A stretch of 64,000 bases of DNA from Bimuria novae-zelandiae CBS 107.79 (GCA_010015655.1 ML976698.1:60204-124203); one strand, 5' to 3'; positions 21,331 through 35,142 are shown, numbered from the stretch's first letter. Made by a program: numbers and translations. Notes: generated by a model from the sequence alone, not told the origin.

Positions 21331-23020
21331 TACGAAGGAGCTCGTTTTTTTTATTCTACCTTGGCGCGCGCCCTACCTGGCCATTATTATTATTATAATA
21401 ATAAACTTCTCCCCCTTATATCTCCACCTACAACGCGTTAATATACTTAAAAAAATGCCTATTTCTCGTCGTAAGCCTTATAAATATAAAGTCTATAATC
21501 CTTAGTAAAAAAAAAATAGCTAGACGCGAACTTACTACTATAAAAAAAGCTTTTATAGTTAGCGCGTTAGTGCTTAGTATAACAACTACTAAAAAAGTTA
21601 CTAAATATTTTAATTTGCTAGTCTACCGCGACACTATTATAAAGCTCGTAAAATAGATATTAAAGAGAGTAGATTAAGAAGGTCTTAATATTATAAATCT
21701 ATCTTTATATAATACCTCTATAGGGCGCGATAAAAAGTAGTTACTTAATAATACGTAGAAGAAGCGCGTTATTAAAATTATTACTTAAGACTACGCGCAC
21801 CGCGAGAAAGAACTTTTATAAATAATAAAAAATATTTTTTTTAATAAGCTACCTCTTATAAGCGTCTCTACGTTTAAAAATATAATATGTAAAGCTAAGT
21901 ATGCGCGCCAAAAGCTAGGATAGAAGCTACTATTAACTAATAATAAAATATAAAATTACTATAAGTAGGCGCTTACGCATAACCTTAATAAATTTATATA
22001 TAATAATAGCCTAGGATTTAACTTTAGGTAATATATATTTATAGATAAAACACTAGCTTAAATAAGGAAGTAACGTAGCATATAAAGGGCGTAGTTTCTA
22101 CTAAAGAAAAAATAAAATATTAATATTAAATATAACCGCGTATAGAAATACTATAAGCTTTAATTTTACGGCGCATTTCCTACGATCATAAGGGACCTTG
22201 CCACATATACGGACATAAGAAACAGGAGGAAAAGGAGGCTACAGAGGTTGCCCTTGCCCATGAGAATATAGAGCGCCGGAAACAGGCTACTTCTGCGCAG
22301 CATCGCGCGCGCGCAGCTCTCCATGAAATCAACGCCAACGACAGAAACTTACGCTCGCGCAAGAAGCAATATACAAAGAAGGATGACTATACTCGGGGAC
22401 AGCGTTAGCGAGGGGGGATAGATGGATATCGCTATCGTAAAGAGGCACTTAAGAAAGTAGTGCTATAGCTTAAGGACCTCTAGAAATAAGGTAATAAAGT
22501 TATATTACTTAAAAATAGAGCTCTTACTTATACATCTTGTATTATAAAGGATTATCTTACTATATATAAAATAGAGACATTATCTTAGGTAAAGTACTTA
22601 TTAGACGTTAATACGTTAAAGTATGCATAGCTATAGATTAAGTAGTATATTACTAAGGAGATACCGCAATCTACATATAAAAATAAATACTAACGTTAAT
22701 AAGAATAATAGTAGGAAAATCTACCTATTAAATAAATTAATAAGTAAATTAATTATATTTTTAAGATTATTTAGCGTATTATTACATATAGCAGGAATAT
22801 AAACTTCTATAATAGCTAAGACCCCCTAGCAAGCCTTAACACTAAAAAAAGTCTATATATATATAAATTAAGCCTTAAAGTCTAATATCTAAAGGCGTAA
22901 TATCTATTTACCTAAGCGTTATGCGATTTATATACGTTTGAATAAGGGAGTCGCGTTTCTAATAGGGTGTGCCACATGCCAAGTCGGGTGCAGAATTAAA
23001 AAAAAACGAGCTCCTTCGTA
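21331..23020 (+). mobile_element. RIP-mutated Tc1/mariner element with 20-bp TIRs
   Basis: Perfect 20-bp inverted ends, TACGAAGGAGCTCGTTTTTT at 21331-21350 and its complement at 23001-23020. The terminal TA on both sides fits a TA target duplication. The interior is TA-rich with CA/TG depleted, except for about 22170-22430. Coding traces fit a Tc1/mariner DDE transposase on the plus strand. Confidence 0.82.
21455..22818 (+). pseudogene. Tc1/mariner transposase, RIP-degraded
   Basis: Begins MPISRRKPYKYKVYNP and soon meets TAG/TAA codons. In shifting frames one can read FIDKTLAQI (from an IFTDE-like first-Asp block), LQFYGAF, and later ILLKNRALTYTS (from the second-Asp block, EDGAPAHTS-like), followed by a helix rich in Gln codons turned to TAA/TAG. 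The 22170-22430 part is unmutated and gives a clean basic helix (EVALAHENIERRKQATSAQH). Start and end are approximate. Confidence 0.65.
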
Positions 23021-23094
23021 CCAGTACCCTGCCTTGGCAGTTAGTGCACCGCATCACTAAAACGCGCCACCCAACATGATCGCGCCGCCAACAA

Positions 23095-24580
23095 TATAAG
23101 GCTGTAGAGACGCCTACAATTAATATTATCGCGAGATTTTCTAGAGTTAAGGTCTCCTAGACCTGTAGATAATCTCTATCTAATTAGATAGCTATTACGC
23201 GATAATAGCGTAAATAGCGTAGATACTATTGTATAAACGCGTACAGGTCCTAGCGTAGATTTCTTCCTCTTTATAACTTTATAAGTTGCTTTTAAGGCTT
23301 TCTAAATTCCCTTTTTAGCAAGTTTTAGACGTTTTTAAAGTTATTATTAAGTCTTATAAATCTATTAATAAAAGTATTACTTAGTAGCCTTATTAGCCTT
23401 CTTTTTAGCGCGTATATTTTTAGCTATCTTTTACGTAATACGCTTCTCCTATAGTAGGTAAGCTTTAAGCTACTTATTTACTACTTAAATCTCTTTCTAC
23501 TTATTTTTTTAAAGTTTTAATTATTATTTCTTAGCCTTTTATTAGCTAAGAGAGTTATGCGCCCTTTATATATAAGTAAGTAATTAAAATATAGCTTTTT
23601 TATACTATTTTTTAAGTTACTTTAAAGGTAAAGTCTTGCCTTTTATTTAATACTATTTTTTATTCTTAAGGGTCTTTTAGAGACCCTTATTCTCGTGTTC
23701 TAAAAGTTACTTTTATATTATAATTCAGTGTATTATCTAGCTAAGCTTACGTAACTTATAATTATAATATTTTTAATAGTAGAGCGTAAAAGTTATTTTA
23801 TTTTACGCTAATCTAACGCGCTAAGTATTAATATAGAGCTTTTTTATAGTTCTTACTTTAGCAAAGTCTTTTAGTAAAATCTTTTATAAATAAGTGTTAG
23901 ATCTAGTAGTAAGATACCTATATCCTTAAAAGCTTTAGTAATTAATTATAGCGTAACTGAGGTAGTCTAGGCTCTTTAAATGAGACCAAAGAAGTCCCTT
24001 TTAGTTATTATTAATAGTTTTTAGCTCTTATAGAGATATGCGGAGAGCTCGTTAGAGTAGGTAAAAAAAAACTTAAATATATAGACGTTAAGAGGCTATA
24101 GCGTATAAGTTATATAAGGGGGAAATGTCGCAAGGAGGATCTTATTTTAGTTATAATAATTAATAAAATTTATAGTAACGTAAGATTTATACCTATTAGG
24201 GATAAGAAGTTATTATACTTATTATAACTATTTAGCTTCTCCCTTATATAGTAATTAAATACTTATTAAAGCTATTAAAGGCCTATCTCGTTATTTCACT
24301 AGCTAGAGGGAGATAATATAATAAAAACTATATAGTATTAAGAATTAATTTCTTTTACCTAGCTTAATTACAGGCTTTTAGTAGTAGATTAAGAAATTAG
24401 TAATAAATTAATAGTAGATCTATTAGTATATATACATGTAATAAGCAAGATTTACTTATAATTATTATCTTATATAGATTATTATACTTTATAAGTTTTA
24501 TATAGAGGCCTGTTAAAGATTCTTTTTAAGTGACTCGTAATTCTAAGAAGAAAGCCTTTCTTATTTATATTATAATAATA
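23095..24580 (-). pseudogene. RIP-degraded pogo/Fot1-like transposase remnant
   Basis: On the minus strand, traces of a DDE_1 (pogo) domain are readable: VTINFIN, then ILLATFPPYITYTLQPLNV (family pattern ILLA.FPPH.TH.LQPLDV), YSNELSAYL, and a later basic C-terminal helix. All are broken by TAA/TAG. The N-terminal helix-turn-helix is missing; the right end is cut at the start of the next element (24591). About 75 bp at 23021-23095 are unmutated and may be the old terminal region. Ends are not resolved. Confidence 0.65.
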
Positions 24581-24590
24581 ATAAGGCTTT

Positions 24591-27500
24591 TGTCCGTACG
24601 CAGGGGCGATACGGCGAAGGGTATTCTATAAGGCCCAACACGTGATCACGTGGTTGTCTTATGTAATGTCCGTGCGTAGCTTGCTTCCTAAAATATTGCT
24701 ACCTTCGTTTGTATAATAGATAAATAGAGTAATTACACGAACAAGTTACCCTCCCTATTACTTTATACGCTATATAGACTGTATAAACCATTTATTTTAC
24801 TATACTATGCTTACCCTATGTATAGCTAGCTATAAGAGCCTTATTAATACTAATTAGTAATTAACTAGCAAGGTTAATCGCAAATTAGTAGAAAGGAAGA
24901 TAAGAGTTAATTTAGGTAAATAGGTTTTTTATTTTATTACCTATCTTAACTAATAGAGGTTTATTTCTTAATTGTATAGAAAAGACTTAGTACTACTTGT
25001 AGAACTAGCATAGGGGAGCAGATAGTGCTATAGTAAGAATACTATATAAGAAGAGAGAATGACTGTGCGACAAGCACCACCTAATAATACGGCTATATAA
25101 ATAAGTAACTAGCTATAACCCTTCGTATAAAACTAACTAATTAATTAAATAATATAAACCTACGATATTACGCTATTAGTTACTAGACTTTTTACCCTAA
25201 GTAGCAGTTATCCTATATAATATAAAAAGCTAGAATAACATCTATATATATAAATCATATGCAAAGGATATAAGGATATTAATAGTAATACTAATAAGGG
25301 ATACTAACTTAGAATTCTAAAAAGATAGGATTAATATAGCATTATTTACGCTTAGGTAATAGCTATTATACGTAAAATATGCTATTACTAGTTTTTATAT
25401 AATAATTATAACTAGAGCGCAACTCCTTTAGGCATATTAAGAAGACTTTAATAGATAGATATAAATATACTTTAATAAGCTTAACTATACGTTTAAGTAG
25501 GAATTACTATAAGTGTATCGGCGTAGGTCACTTAAAGGATTAATATTAGCGTATCTTTTAGCAGAGGCATATGGGAGTACGTAAATAAGAAAGTAGTCTT
25601 AAATAAATTAAGTGCCTATAGGCCTGGTATAAAAGGATACGGAAAAAGTATAGAACTATAAAGGCCCTAAGCTCCTCTAAATATACCTTTTCTTAAATAG
25701 CTAGCTAGCACATATCTGCCATAGGTTAACCGTCAGTCTAATGGAACCGAAATAGGTCTGAATCGGATCCATAGTTTCCCATCGGTCTGATAGATCCGAA
25801 ATTGGTCCAATACGGATGAGTGTCGGTTTTCGGATAATCTCGAATCCTCTCTTAACTGGCCAAGGGTTCTCGTGTCGACGAGCGATTGTTCCTGTTACAA
25901 TAAGTGCTAATAAATAAAAATATTACGCCTTTATCTAATAGTAGCGTAGTAATAGCTATAAAGCTATATAATGCGCTGTAAGGAAAAGCTATTACACCTA
26001 AAAAGATCTATATATAACCTCTATCGTAATATAAGGCTCCGTATAAAAGCAGACTAAACGTAATACTACTAACTACTTTAAAGATACTAGAATTACCTAC
26101 TTTAGCGTCTTAACTAGCGCTATAATAGTTACTATATAGATAACTTATACTATTCTATCTAGCGCCTGCCTTATATCCCTAATTATACGCACTATCGCCC
26201 ACTACAGCGTATGCGCCACTATAAGTACCCCTAGTCTAATACTTATAATATTATAGCCTGTACGAACTGCTACTTACTAGGAAATTTATTAATAAGAGAC
26301 TTTTAGTAGATAAGATTATATAAATTTAAAAGGTATAGAAGAAGGATAATAACTATACTAGTTAATTATATAATATCCTTATAGATAAGATTAGAATCTT
26401 TATAGATCTCTACTAACGATTAGATATCTAGGAAATCCAGTACGCAGACATTTTTCTAGACATCTTAAAAAGGCCATGCGAATATGTACTACCTACATAA
26501 TATAGGACTAGGACATACGTAGAAGTACCTATACAAAGCTCTAAGTAACTATTTTAATATAAACGTAAATTATAGTTAATACTAAACTAACTAGATAATA
26601 ATAACCTTCGCACGATACTAATAAGAGAATCTTAATAAAAATTTATATAAAGTCTTAGAAATAATAATTAATAAGCTTATGCTTGCTTAAAATGTAATAA
26701 GACTAGACTTTAATAGGGACGCTATACTTTACACTATAATTATATAAACTTATTAAGAATAGCTAGAACTAAAGTATACTATATTTACTATTAAACCTTT
26801 GTGTAAAGCTTTATTTAGTAATCTATAAGTAGTACTTTAAGTTACTATAAATTATAAAGCTAACTAATACCATTAGGAACTATTTAACGCGTATTATACT
26901 AATTACTAATATAACTTTGCATAGAGAGAAAGGAGCTTCTTATCCTGCGGAAGAGGACGTGGAAGGTCTCTACCAGGATTTAGGTTACGCTCTAGGGATA
27001 ATTATACGCAGACAAAAAAATGCTTTCTCTACTATAAGAAAGGATACTAGTTATTAAATTATCCTTATAATAACTATACGCGCGCGAAGAACTAGTATAT
27101 ATTTTTATATAAAAGATTTTATAATAAGACCCTATTACGTAAAGCTATTACCTTATATATCTAAGAATTTAAAGGATACCTTAAGGAAGAAGATAATTTA
27201 TATAATTTTAAAAAAATAAATTAGAAAGTTAAATATATAGAGTAAGCTATTAATTACCTTACCATTATTACCTACCTACACCGTGCGACTAGAGAGAACA
27301 TTTATAGTATTAAATTTAAAAAGTACGCTAAGTAGTTTATCCTTAATAACTAATACTATGTAGTATACTAAGGTAAACTCTAGGATATAGGTATAGTAAA
27401 AATTTTTATTATTAGTAAGTCTTTGCTTAAGGCGTATGTACAGGAAAACCTACGTATAAATATTAACTAGATACCTAGCCACGCAGAAATTAGCTTTAAA

Positions 27501-29318
27501 GATTAAATACTAAAAAAGCTACTTAGTACTATATAAATTAAGAACTTGACTAGTCTAGTTACCTACTATATTTTAGAAACTTTAGTACTATTTTTACTAT
27601 TACTAACAGACGCTAACTAGCTTAGGGTATATTTTAATAATATTCTAAACGTTATCGTACTTAAGAATAAGACTACTATCCCTATTATATAGAAATAGGG
27701 ATATCCTTTCTTTAACGTAAGTAAGGAAGAATCTATGTCCTTCTTTACTAAATTAGAACTCTGCCGCCTCTATCGCTAATTTAGACACCCTTGTATAAAG
27801 AGACTCTAAAAGATGCTAGCTAGTGCAGGCTACAACGTTAATTTAGATATATTAGAAAAAATTAAGAAATTCTGCTACCTCTACTAGTTATACGAGTAAG
27901 CGCTACGAAGATTTAAGTTTACTATTAAGGATAATACTTATTTTAACTATAAGGTTATTATTAATATTGTACGAATTAGCAATTAAGACGTACTATATAG
28001 TATTAACGTAAACATATTATTTTAGGCTACTATATTCCTAAAGTTAATATTTATATAAGATACTTAGGATGCACTATGTAAGTGCTAGATAAATACCTAT
28101 TAAGAACTACTAGACTATATTATATATAACCTAAGTATAAATTTTACTTTGAAGGATTTTAGAGCTCGCGCGAAGATTATAGGAGCTACTTATAAATAAA
28201 TACTTATAAACGCTTATTAGATAGTTAAGAAGATTAAACGAGTGCACGTAATCCTTAGACACGTATTTAATATCTTAAAGACTAAGCTAGGTAACTATAT
28301 AGATAATAAGAATATCCTATAAATAGTAGTTAAGGCCCTAAATAATACTGCTAGCCCACACGGTCTAGTGCCTATACTACTTGTCTTTAGGGTATACTTA
28401 AAAGTTAACTTAGACTTTTTACTATCGCCTGATATTATCGCACGGGCAATAGCTATATAGAAGGTAATAAAAATACTTTATAAGGACTACGTAATAGCTA
28501 ATATTAATTATGTAATTAATATATATAATAGTCCTATATTACACGAAGCTCTTACCCTCCCCCTTAATTTAAAGATTATAGTATAGAGAGAGAAGGAAGG
28601 TTAGACAGGCCTATATAAAATTAAGAGTATAAAGGGGAGAAATATTATTATTAAGTTAAAAAAATAGCTTACTAAAGCTTTAATATACGCAAGTTAAACT
28701 ATACTATAAAAAGTAAGAAGATAACCTACCTATAATAAAAAATTTAAACAAACTGGCCCCCGTATATAGGAATCCCCCTCAGAAGAGGAGGAGGGAACGA
28801 CCCCGCAAGAATGCCACACTACCAGAACTAGGACCTGCCCTAGATTAAGTCTCTTAAGATAGTAACGCCGCACCCATGCAAATAGAAGAAATAGACGCTA
28901 AAAGGAGTAGAAGGATAAGGAAATCTATATAAAAGATAATAAATTAGGTATTTCTAACCTAGAAAAAGAAGGATAATTAGGCCTTATTCTTAAAGCTCCG
29001 TACAGATAGTATAATTACTATACTTAGAGAACTATTTAAGGAACTAGACTATATAAAAATAAATACCCTAGTTATAAATAGTACCTGTAAGGTTATAGCG
29101 TATAACCGAACTAAATATATAGGCTAGATCTTTAACCTACGCCTTATATAAGAAATTAAGGGTAAAATAACCTAGCTATATAAGAAATCTTACCTAGTTT
29201 TTACTAGCTATTTAAATAAGGAGAAGAATAAGATTCTTACCTAATTACTTATTATTTAAAGAATAAGCTAAAGACTACTTTTTATAATTAAAATAAGGCT
29301 AAAAGCTGCGTATAGAAT
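24591..29318 (+). mobile_element. Copia-type retrotransposon X, RIP-degraded, 5' part
   Basis: The left end is tentatively placed at TGTCCGTACG (24591), the start of a short unmutated, LTR-like patch. Gag traces run from about 25900 to 27000. Then comes an unmutated Arg/Gly patch near 26940-27000 and a CCHC knuckle with Cys changed to Tyr (KCFLYYKKGY, near 27020). Integrase traces include KALNNTASPHGLVPILLVF at about 28345-28390, a form common in fungal Copia polyproteins. Reverse-transcriptase traces then run into the Copia D insertion at 29318 and resume at 35056. A solo Gypsy LTR sits at 25514-25899. A second copy of the gag region is at 62995-64000. Confidence 0.7.
25514..25899 (-). repeat. 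solo Gypsy LTR (copy A, 386 bp) with ATAAG target duplication
   Basis: On the plus strand it reads TGTATCGGCG...TGTTACA and is flanked by ATAAG at 25509-25513 and 25900-25904. It is the same sequence as the two LTRs of the Gypsy element at 35143-44135 (same length, 386 bp), whose pol runs on the minus strand. The right-hand roughly 170 bp are not RIP-mutated. Product of an insertion followed by LTR-LTR recombination. Confidence 0.85.
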
Positions 29319-29579
29319 TGTCAGATTAGCAGGCCTCCTGGACCTGGACTGACGATTAGACTGATGATCAGTTGGAGGCCGATATAGGTGACAGTAGATA
29401 GTTGACCAAATACCTATTAGACAGCTAGGTAAGGTGGCTAAAACGGCTTACTAAACAGAGAGCCTAGCTAATTACCCATTAGCTATAGGCGGCACACAGA
29501 GCTATAGACAATATACACATCTTCTATCTTAGACATGTGCAACTTTATTAAGTAAACAGAATACTTATTAAATCTAATA
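29319..29579 (+). repeat. Copia D 5' LTR
   Basis: Starts TGTCAGATTAGCAGGCC and ends TCTAATA (RIP-altered from TCTAACA). It aligns throughout with 34793-35055, including GGTGGCTAAAACGGCTTACT and the CACAGAGCTA block. Confidence 0.85.
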
Positions 29580-31149
29580 ATTAAGAGTCTTACTACCCCT
29601 GCCTCGAGCACCTAAATTAGTTAAAAGATAATTAAAAAGGACTAAATTAACGCTAGTAACGCTAATTAGCCACGAATTAGACTACGTTATATAAAACTAT
29701 TAAAAACTAATTAAGAATTAGTAAAATAGCGATACTAACGCATCGCGATCTAACCGTAATTCTTATAAATAGCACTAATTATATAAAATAATTATAATAA
29801 CTTAAAAGACGCTACGTCGCACTAGAAGTATAGCTAGTAATTAACCTAAAATAAGCAGTATAGCTACTTATTAAACTAATTACCCTAGAGATACCTCTAG
29901 TAGCGAACTACTAGGCCTTATAAGTAGCTATTAATTAATACATAATAAACTATTAGAACTAACATGGTAATAAAACAAGACTATTGCTATACACGCTAAC
30001 GTACCTAACTAATTTAGTATTAGCTACTAAGATAACCTATACTATAAATCTTAACTTCTATAAAACTCTTCTTAAGAACTATAAAGTTAAGAAGCAGGAA
30101 TATTAAATTAAAAGTAATTAGCTAGCTTAGATTAATAAATATATATAGGATATAGTCTAAGCACACCTATTATATAACTACTATACGTCTAAGGCTTTAT
30201 TAAGAACCTAGCTTATTAATCTGGCCACTATAGTAGGCGTTAACGAAGAAGACAAGATAACTAGAGAAAAAGAGTAAGATATTACTACCCTTAAACTTAT
30301 AAGGTTAATTGCCTATTAGGATATCTAGCTATAAGAGTTTAACTAGGTAGTAACAAAAGGCAAGGCCCTAAAAGTACTTAAATATCTTAATAATTACTAC
30401 GTTAAGGAGGACTTCGTAAAAGCCACTAATAAATTAACTAGTAACTAGACTACAACGTTTCTAGCAAATAGCCTAAAGGATCTAGCTATTAACGTAAAGG
30501 AGATATTAAAGCGTTATTATAAATACTACACGCTAAAGCACCCTCTTAAGAATAAGTTTATAAGAGCTACCTTTATAGCAAGTAGACTAACCCTTAATAA
30601 TAAGGGCGCGGATAATAATACTACGTCTAACTATAAATTAGCGCGTAGTAGAGGTAGAGCTAAAGGCAAGTAATCTAAAGCTCCCCGTAATAATAATATA
30701 ATTAAATAGACTACTAAAATATATAAAGTATATAACTAACGTTACGCGTTTAGTAAATACTAGTACGCGATACTAAAGAGAGCTCTACTAAACTAGAAGC
30801 CCTAAAAGAGCTTTAAAGTAATAGCCTAGTATTAAATTAAGAATAGCTCTAAGCTATAAAAAAAATTAAAAAAGTAAAGTAACTACGCTTTTATACTCTT
30901 ACTATTAAGAAATTACACTTAAATACTTTAGTTACTAAAATTAAATTAGATAACTAACTTAATAGCTAAGAGATAGGCGCGATTAATCTAATAATTATAA
31001 GTATATTATTTATAGCGGAATAATTATAATACCCGCTATAATAATTATATATACTTAACTTAGGCATAATAGTGCATATTAGTAACGATATTAAGAGGTT
31101 TACCTACCTACGCCCAGCTACGCAAGGAGATTTCTTATTAGCAGGTAAT

Positions 31150-31545
31150 ATAAAAGTATAGATTAGAGCATATGGCACAGTTAATCTGATAGTGAATCGG
31201 GGCAGCTCTACAGGGCACCTCCACCTACAAGATGTAGCCTATTGTCCCGACTTACTCTGCAACCTCGTCTCATTCAGACTCCTACGACAACAAGGCATGT
31301 GGTGGGATACTAAGGCAGACCTAACGCTCTTACGTCGACTCGATAATAGCGTAGTCGCGGTGCTACAGGAAAAGCATGGTTAATGGGTGCTAGAGGATAA
31401 CGACGAGGTAGGCGTACGCAAAAGCTTCGCGACAGCCACAGCACGTTAACCTCGCCCCAGAATACGAGCTAAAGCTTTGACCTGGCACAAACGACTAGGG
31501 CACCCAGGTCCTGCAACCCTCGAATATCTAGTATAGCACTCTAAG
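31150..31545 (+). pseudogene. Copia D gag-pre-integrase segment, RIP-spared
   Basis: About 400 bp with normal CA/TG content inside a TA-rich element. It encodes the end of the protease/pre-integrase region: NRGSSTGHLHLQDVAYCPDL, LCNLVSFRLLRQQGMWWDT, then TWHKRLGHPGPATLEYLV, the GAG_pre-integrase signature that precedes the zinc-binding part of integrase. TAA codons interrupt it at 31381 and 31447, and TGA at 31478 follows a small frame slip. The flanks are wholly RIP-mutated. Confidence 0.75.
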
Positions 31546-32999
31546 GGGGTGAAGATTATTAGCATACCTATAGTAAAGTATAACGCCTGTAGAGTTTTAA
31601 AGTCTAAAAAACTAATAAGTTAGACGCCCTAAACTATTATTAAAAGTATTAGAAAGCGCGTTACTATTAACTTTTATAACTATAAGAAGAAAAGTGTTAT
31701 AAATAAGAAAAGCTAAATATTAATTACTAACTAAGGCTTAGGATTTATATAGGATTTTTACTTTACTAATAACTAAATAGCCTAATCTATTATTAGAGCC
31801 CTTAACACGTTTATCTTATTTATAAAGAACTAATACTACATTAAAATTAAAGTTATTAAAACTAATAACAAGATATTCTTAGTTAAGCTAAAAACTAAAA
31901 AATAGATTAAAGAGAAGGGTATACGCGTTAAGCCTTTTATACCTAATATTTAAGCCTAAAATAGTAGAGCAGAATACTTAGGAGGTGTAGTAAAAGAGAA
32001 AGGCCACGCGATGCGCCTAGATGCTAATCTACTGTAGAACCTATAGCCTAAGGTCTTACGAGCCTTGGTATATCTATATAACTAAACACCAAAATACTCG
32101 AATTACTAGAAATCCCCATACGAAGTTTTCTTCACCGCTATAGTATTCTAACGTGGAATCGTTACATTACCGCGTAAGCCTTACCTATTACACCTACGGG
32201 CGTATGGCTGCAAGGCGTTTGTAATAATAGATAATATAAAGTAGGGTAAGAGTTATCTATAAAGGTTTAATGCTAAAGCATAGATAGGATACCTAGTAAG
32301 ATATTAATCTACTAATATTTTTAAGGTGTAGATACCATTTATAAATAAAGTAATTAGCACTCGCGACGTTATCTTTAATAAAAAATTTATATTTAGTAGA
32401 GAAAAGCGCGAGATAATAAATAACTTTATATATAGTATTATAAAAGAGATAGTAGTATAAATTAAGATAATTAAACTACTAGCTCTAGATCTCTATTAGG
32501 AGGAGACTTAATCGTTCTACAAGAACAAGCTAAACCCTAACTAAAGAGCCCTAAATCCTAAATAATCTAGGATAGCCTAGCAGGAGTATAATTAAGAAGG
32601 TAGAAAGATAGTAGTATATCCTATACCTTTATAAACACTACTACTAGTCGCGCTAATAGTAAATTTACTAAGCTTTAATAGGAATAAGTAGCGTAGCCGT
32701 TACTTGCCTAGCGCTAAAGAAAAATAAGAGGGAGGTTTACCCTTATCTTACGCTAGTAGAATATAAGTAGATAAGTAAGCCCTTTTGCGTAAACTAATTA
32801 AATAGTTAGCTAACTACTAAACGCACGGCTTTTACGATTAGGATAGTTTTAGTTAACTATATAGCTTTAATATTGCTTAGAAGTACCTACGAGGGAATAA
32901 GTAAGACCTCTAAATTAATAATAGTTTATTAAAGGATCTATAGGCTGTAGCCTTTATAGCTGGCACTAAAGTAGGCAACGTTTAATAGCTTAATAAAAA

Positions 33000-34600
33000 A
33001 TAACTAGATAGATTAAAGCTTAAAAGAATACTATATAAAGGCTAAATACCTTATCGTAGTAAGCTACCTCTAGCACCTTCGCTAAATAGCCTTTAAATAA
33101 GCTATCTAATATATAAGCTATTTAAATTAGTAGAGAGAGATTATCTCTAGAGCTACTATTAAATAAAGTCTTAAACTAAGCTCCTAGCACAAGAAGCTAG
33201 GTCGAGTAGATATTAAATCCTTAACTTAATATAGGTATATACCTATAAGTTTAATAAGTACTATTAATTTTAAAAGTGTAAAGCGCGATTAGTCGTGCGA
33301 GGTAATTAATAAAGAAACGTTATTATATAAAATACCTACGCAGTAATACTTATAGGAAGATTATTTAGAATACTTATATTAATTATAGCTTAGTTTAACT
33401 TAGAGATTAAGTAGTATAACGTAACAAACGCCTTTGTCTACGTAAATATAGATAGGCCTGTCTATATGCACATGCCACGAGGCTATAAAAAAAGGCGACT
33501 ATACTTTAGCTAAAGAAAGCGCTATATAGCCTACGAATCTTACCACTACTATAGTAAAGACACTTTATAACCTACCTAAAAAAGCGCGGATTCTCCCCTG
33601 TTCTACATAAACCCTACTATATAATCTAAAATAGAGTCTTTATATTCTTCTACGTTGACGATATTATAATCGCCTACTATAAAAGGAATAAGCGAGCAGC
33701 AGAGGAGGTAATCTAAAAGTTAAAAAACTAATATAGCCTTATAGGAGGGAAGGACCTATAATAGTTCCTTAGTATTAAAATTCTACGGGACTAAGCCTAA
33801 CGCAAGATCTAGCTATTATAAACTATATATTTTAAAAAGATTATCTAATTAGCTATTAGACGAGATATTTGCCACGAAATACTAATAGTAAAAGTAGAGC
33901 TAAAGCTACGAGAGGGACTTATAATATACGTAGAGATTAACTTATATTAATAGAAAGTTAGCTTATTACTATTTACTGCTATAAATACACGTCCTAATGT
34001 TATATTTCTTATATCTTGACTCGCCCGCTTTCTTATAAATCTTAGTCTAGCCTATTAGCAAGTAGCTGACAAAGTACTATTATACCTTTAAGCAACCTAA
34101 AAGCTAGGACTATTCTTTAGTAGAGAAAATAACTTAGTAGTAATAAGTAATACGTCTTTTGCTAATAATATATTAAACTATAAAAGCTCCTAGAAATATA
34201 TTATTACACTATTTAGAGGCCTAATTACGTGGCGCGTAAACAAATAAGACACCGTAATAATATCTACTATAAAGGCAGAACTGCTAGCACTTTCTTAAAT
34301 AGTTAAAAAAGTAATATTTATTTAAATGCTTATTAGCAAGCTTAGACTAACCCTAGTTAAGTCTATAATTATAATTTAATGCGATAACACCTAGATAATT
34401 AGGCTAATTACTAAGAAAATCTCCTAGTTAACGACTAAGCTCCATTATATTAATATATATAATTATTAGCTCCGGCAAGAGGCACAGCAGAAGTTTATTA
34501 AAGTAGTATATATTTAGTTAAGCAAGATACTAGCAAATAGCCTAACAAAGACCTTACCTACTAACTAGATGCCCTAGTTCCTTAAGTAACTCAGACTAGT
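33000..34600 (+). pseudogene. Copia D reverse transcriptase and RNase H, RIP-degraded
   Basis: Approximate limits. FYVDDIIIA at 33648-33674 is the polymerase active-site motif of Copia reverse transcriptases. Downstream traces fit the connection and RNase H regions, with Gln and Trp codons turned to stops throughout. It ends shortly before the purine tract and right LTR. Confidence 0.6.
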
Positions 34601-34792
34601 AGATATGAAGGATCGTATAAGCGTAGAGAAAGGAGACATAAATAGGATCGCAAGAAGAATAGAAGGTCTAGATATAGATCCTAATACACTATTAGACTAA
34701 GTATATACTAACCAGAAATAATTTAAAAAAAGGATTAAATAGCTATTAGATATTTCTAGCTTAGGTAGCGTAGACGCTCTAAGCTAAGGAGG

Positions 34793-35055
34793 TGTATTAA
34801 ACTAGCAGGCCTCTTAGACCTAGACTAACGATTAGACTAATAATTAGTTAGAGGCCGATATAGGTAATAGTAGATAATTAACTAAATACCTATTAGATAG
34901 CTAGGTAAGGTGGCTAAAACGGCTTACTAAACAGAGAGCCTAGCTAATTACCTATTAGCTGTAGGCCGCACACAGAGCTACAGACAATACACACATCTTC
35001 TATCTTAGACATGTGCAACTTTATTAAGTGAATAGAATACTTATTAAATCTAACA
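34793..35055 (+). repeat. Copia D 3' LTR
   Basis: Aligned with 29319-29579; ends TCTAACA, followed by the AGAAT duplication. It differs from the left LTR mainly by C-to-T and G-to-A changes and a 2-bp difference near the start. Confidence 0.85.
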
Positions 35056-35142
35056 AGAATGCACTTTAAGCTACGTAATATTATATAAGTATATATCTAG
35101 TCTACTAATAAGATAATGCGTACGCTCTATGTAAGCCCACTA
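35056..35142 (+). mobile_element. continuation of Copia X reverse transcriptase
   Basis: After the AGAAT duplication, the reverse-transcriptase frame left at 29318 resumes: KAAYR before the insertion, then FKLRNIIQVYIQSTNK. This matches the family block LWLRDITQAYTQST. It is cut after about 85 bp by the Gypsy LTR at 35143. The rest of X is not present to the right of that Gypsy. Confidence 0.7.

Larger units (their letters stand above)
29319..35055 (+). mobile_element. Copia retrotransposon D, complete but RIP-degraded, nested in X
   Basis: Bounded by LTRs of about 261-263 bp and flanked on both sides by the 5-bp duplication AGAAT (29314-29318 and 35056-35060). A purine tract AAGGAGG precedes the right LTR. 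Gene order is gag, integrase, reverse transcriptase, RNase H, as in Copia. A GAG_pre-integrase stretch survives unmutated at about 31150-31545, and the YVDD polymerase motif is readable at 33651-33662. It splits the reverse-transcriptase frame of element X. Confidence 0.88.
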
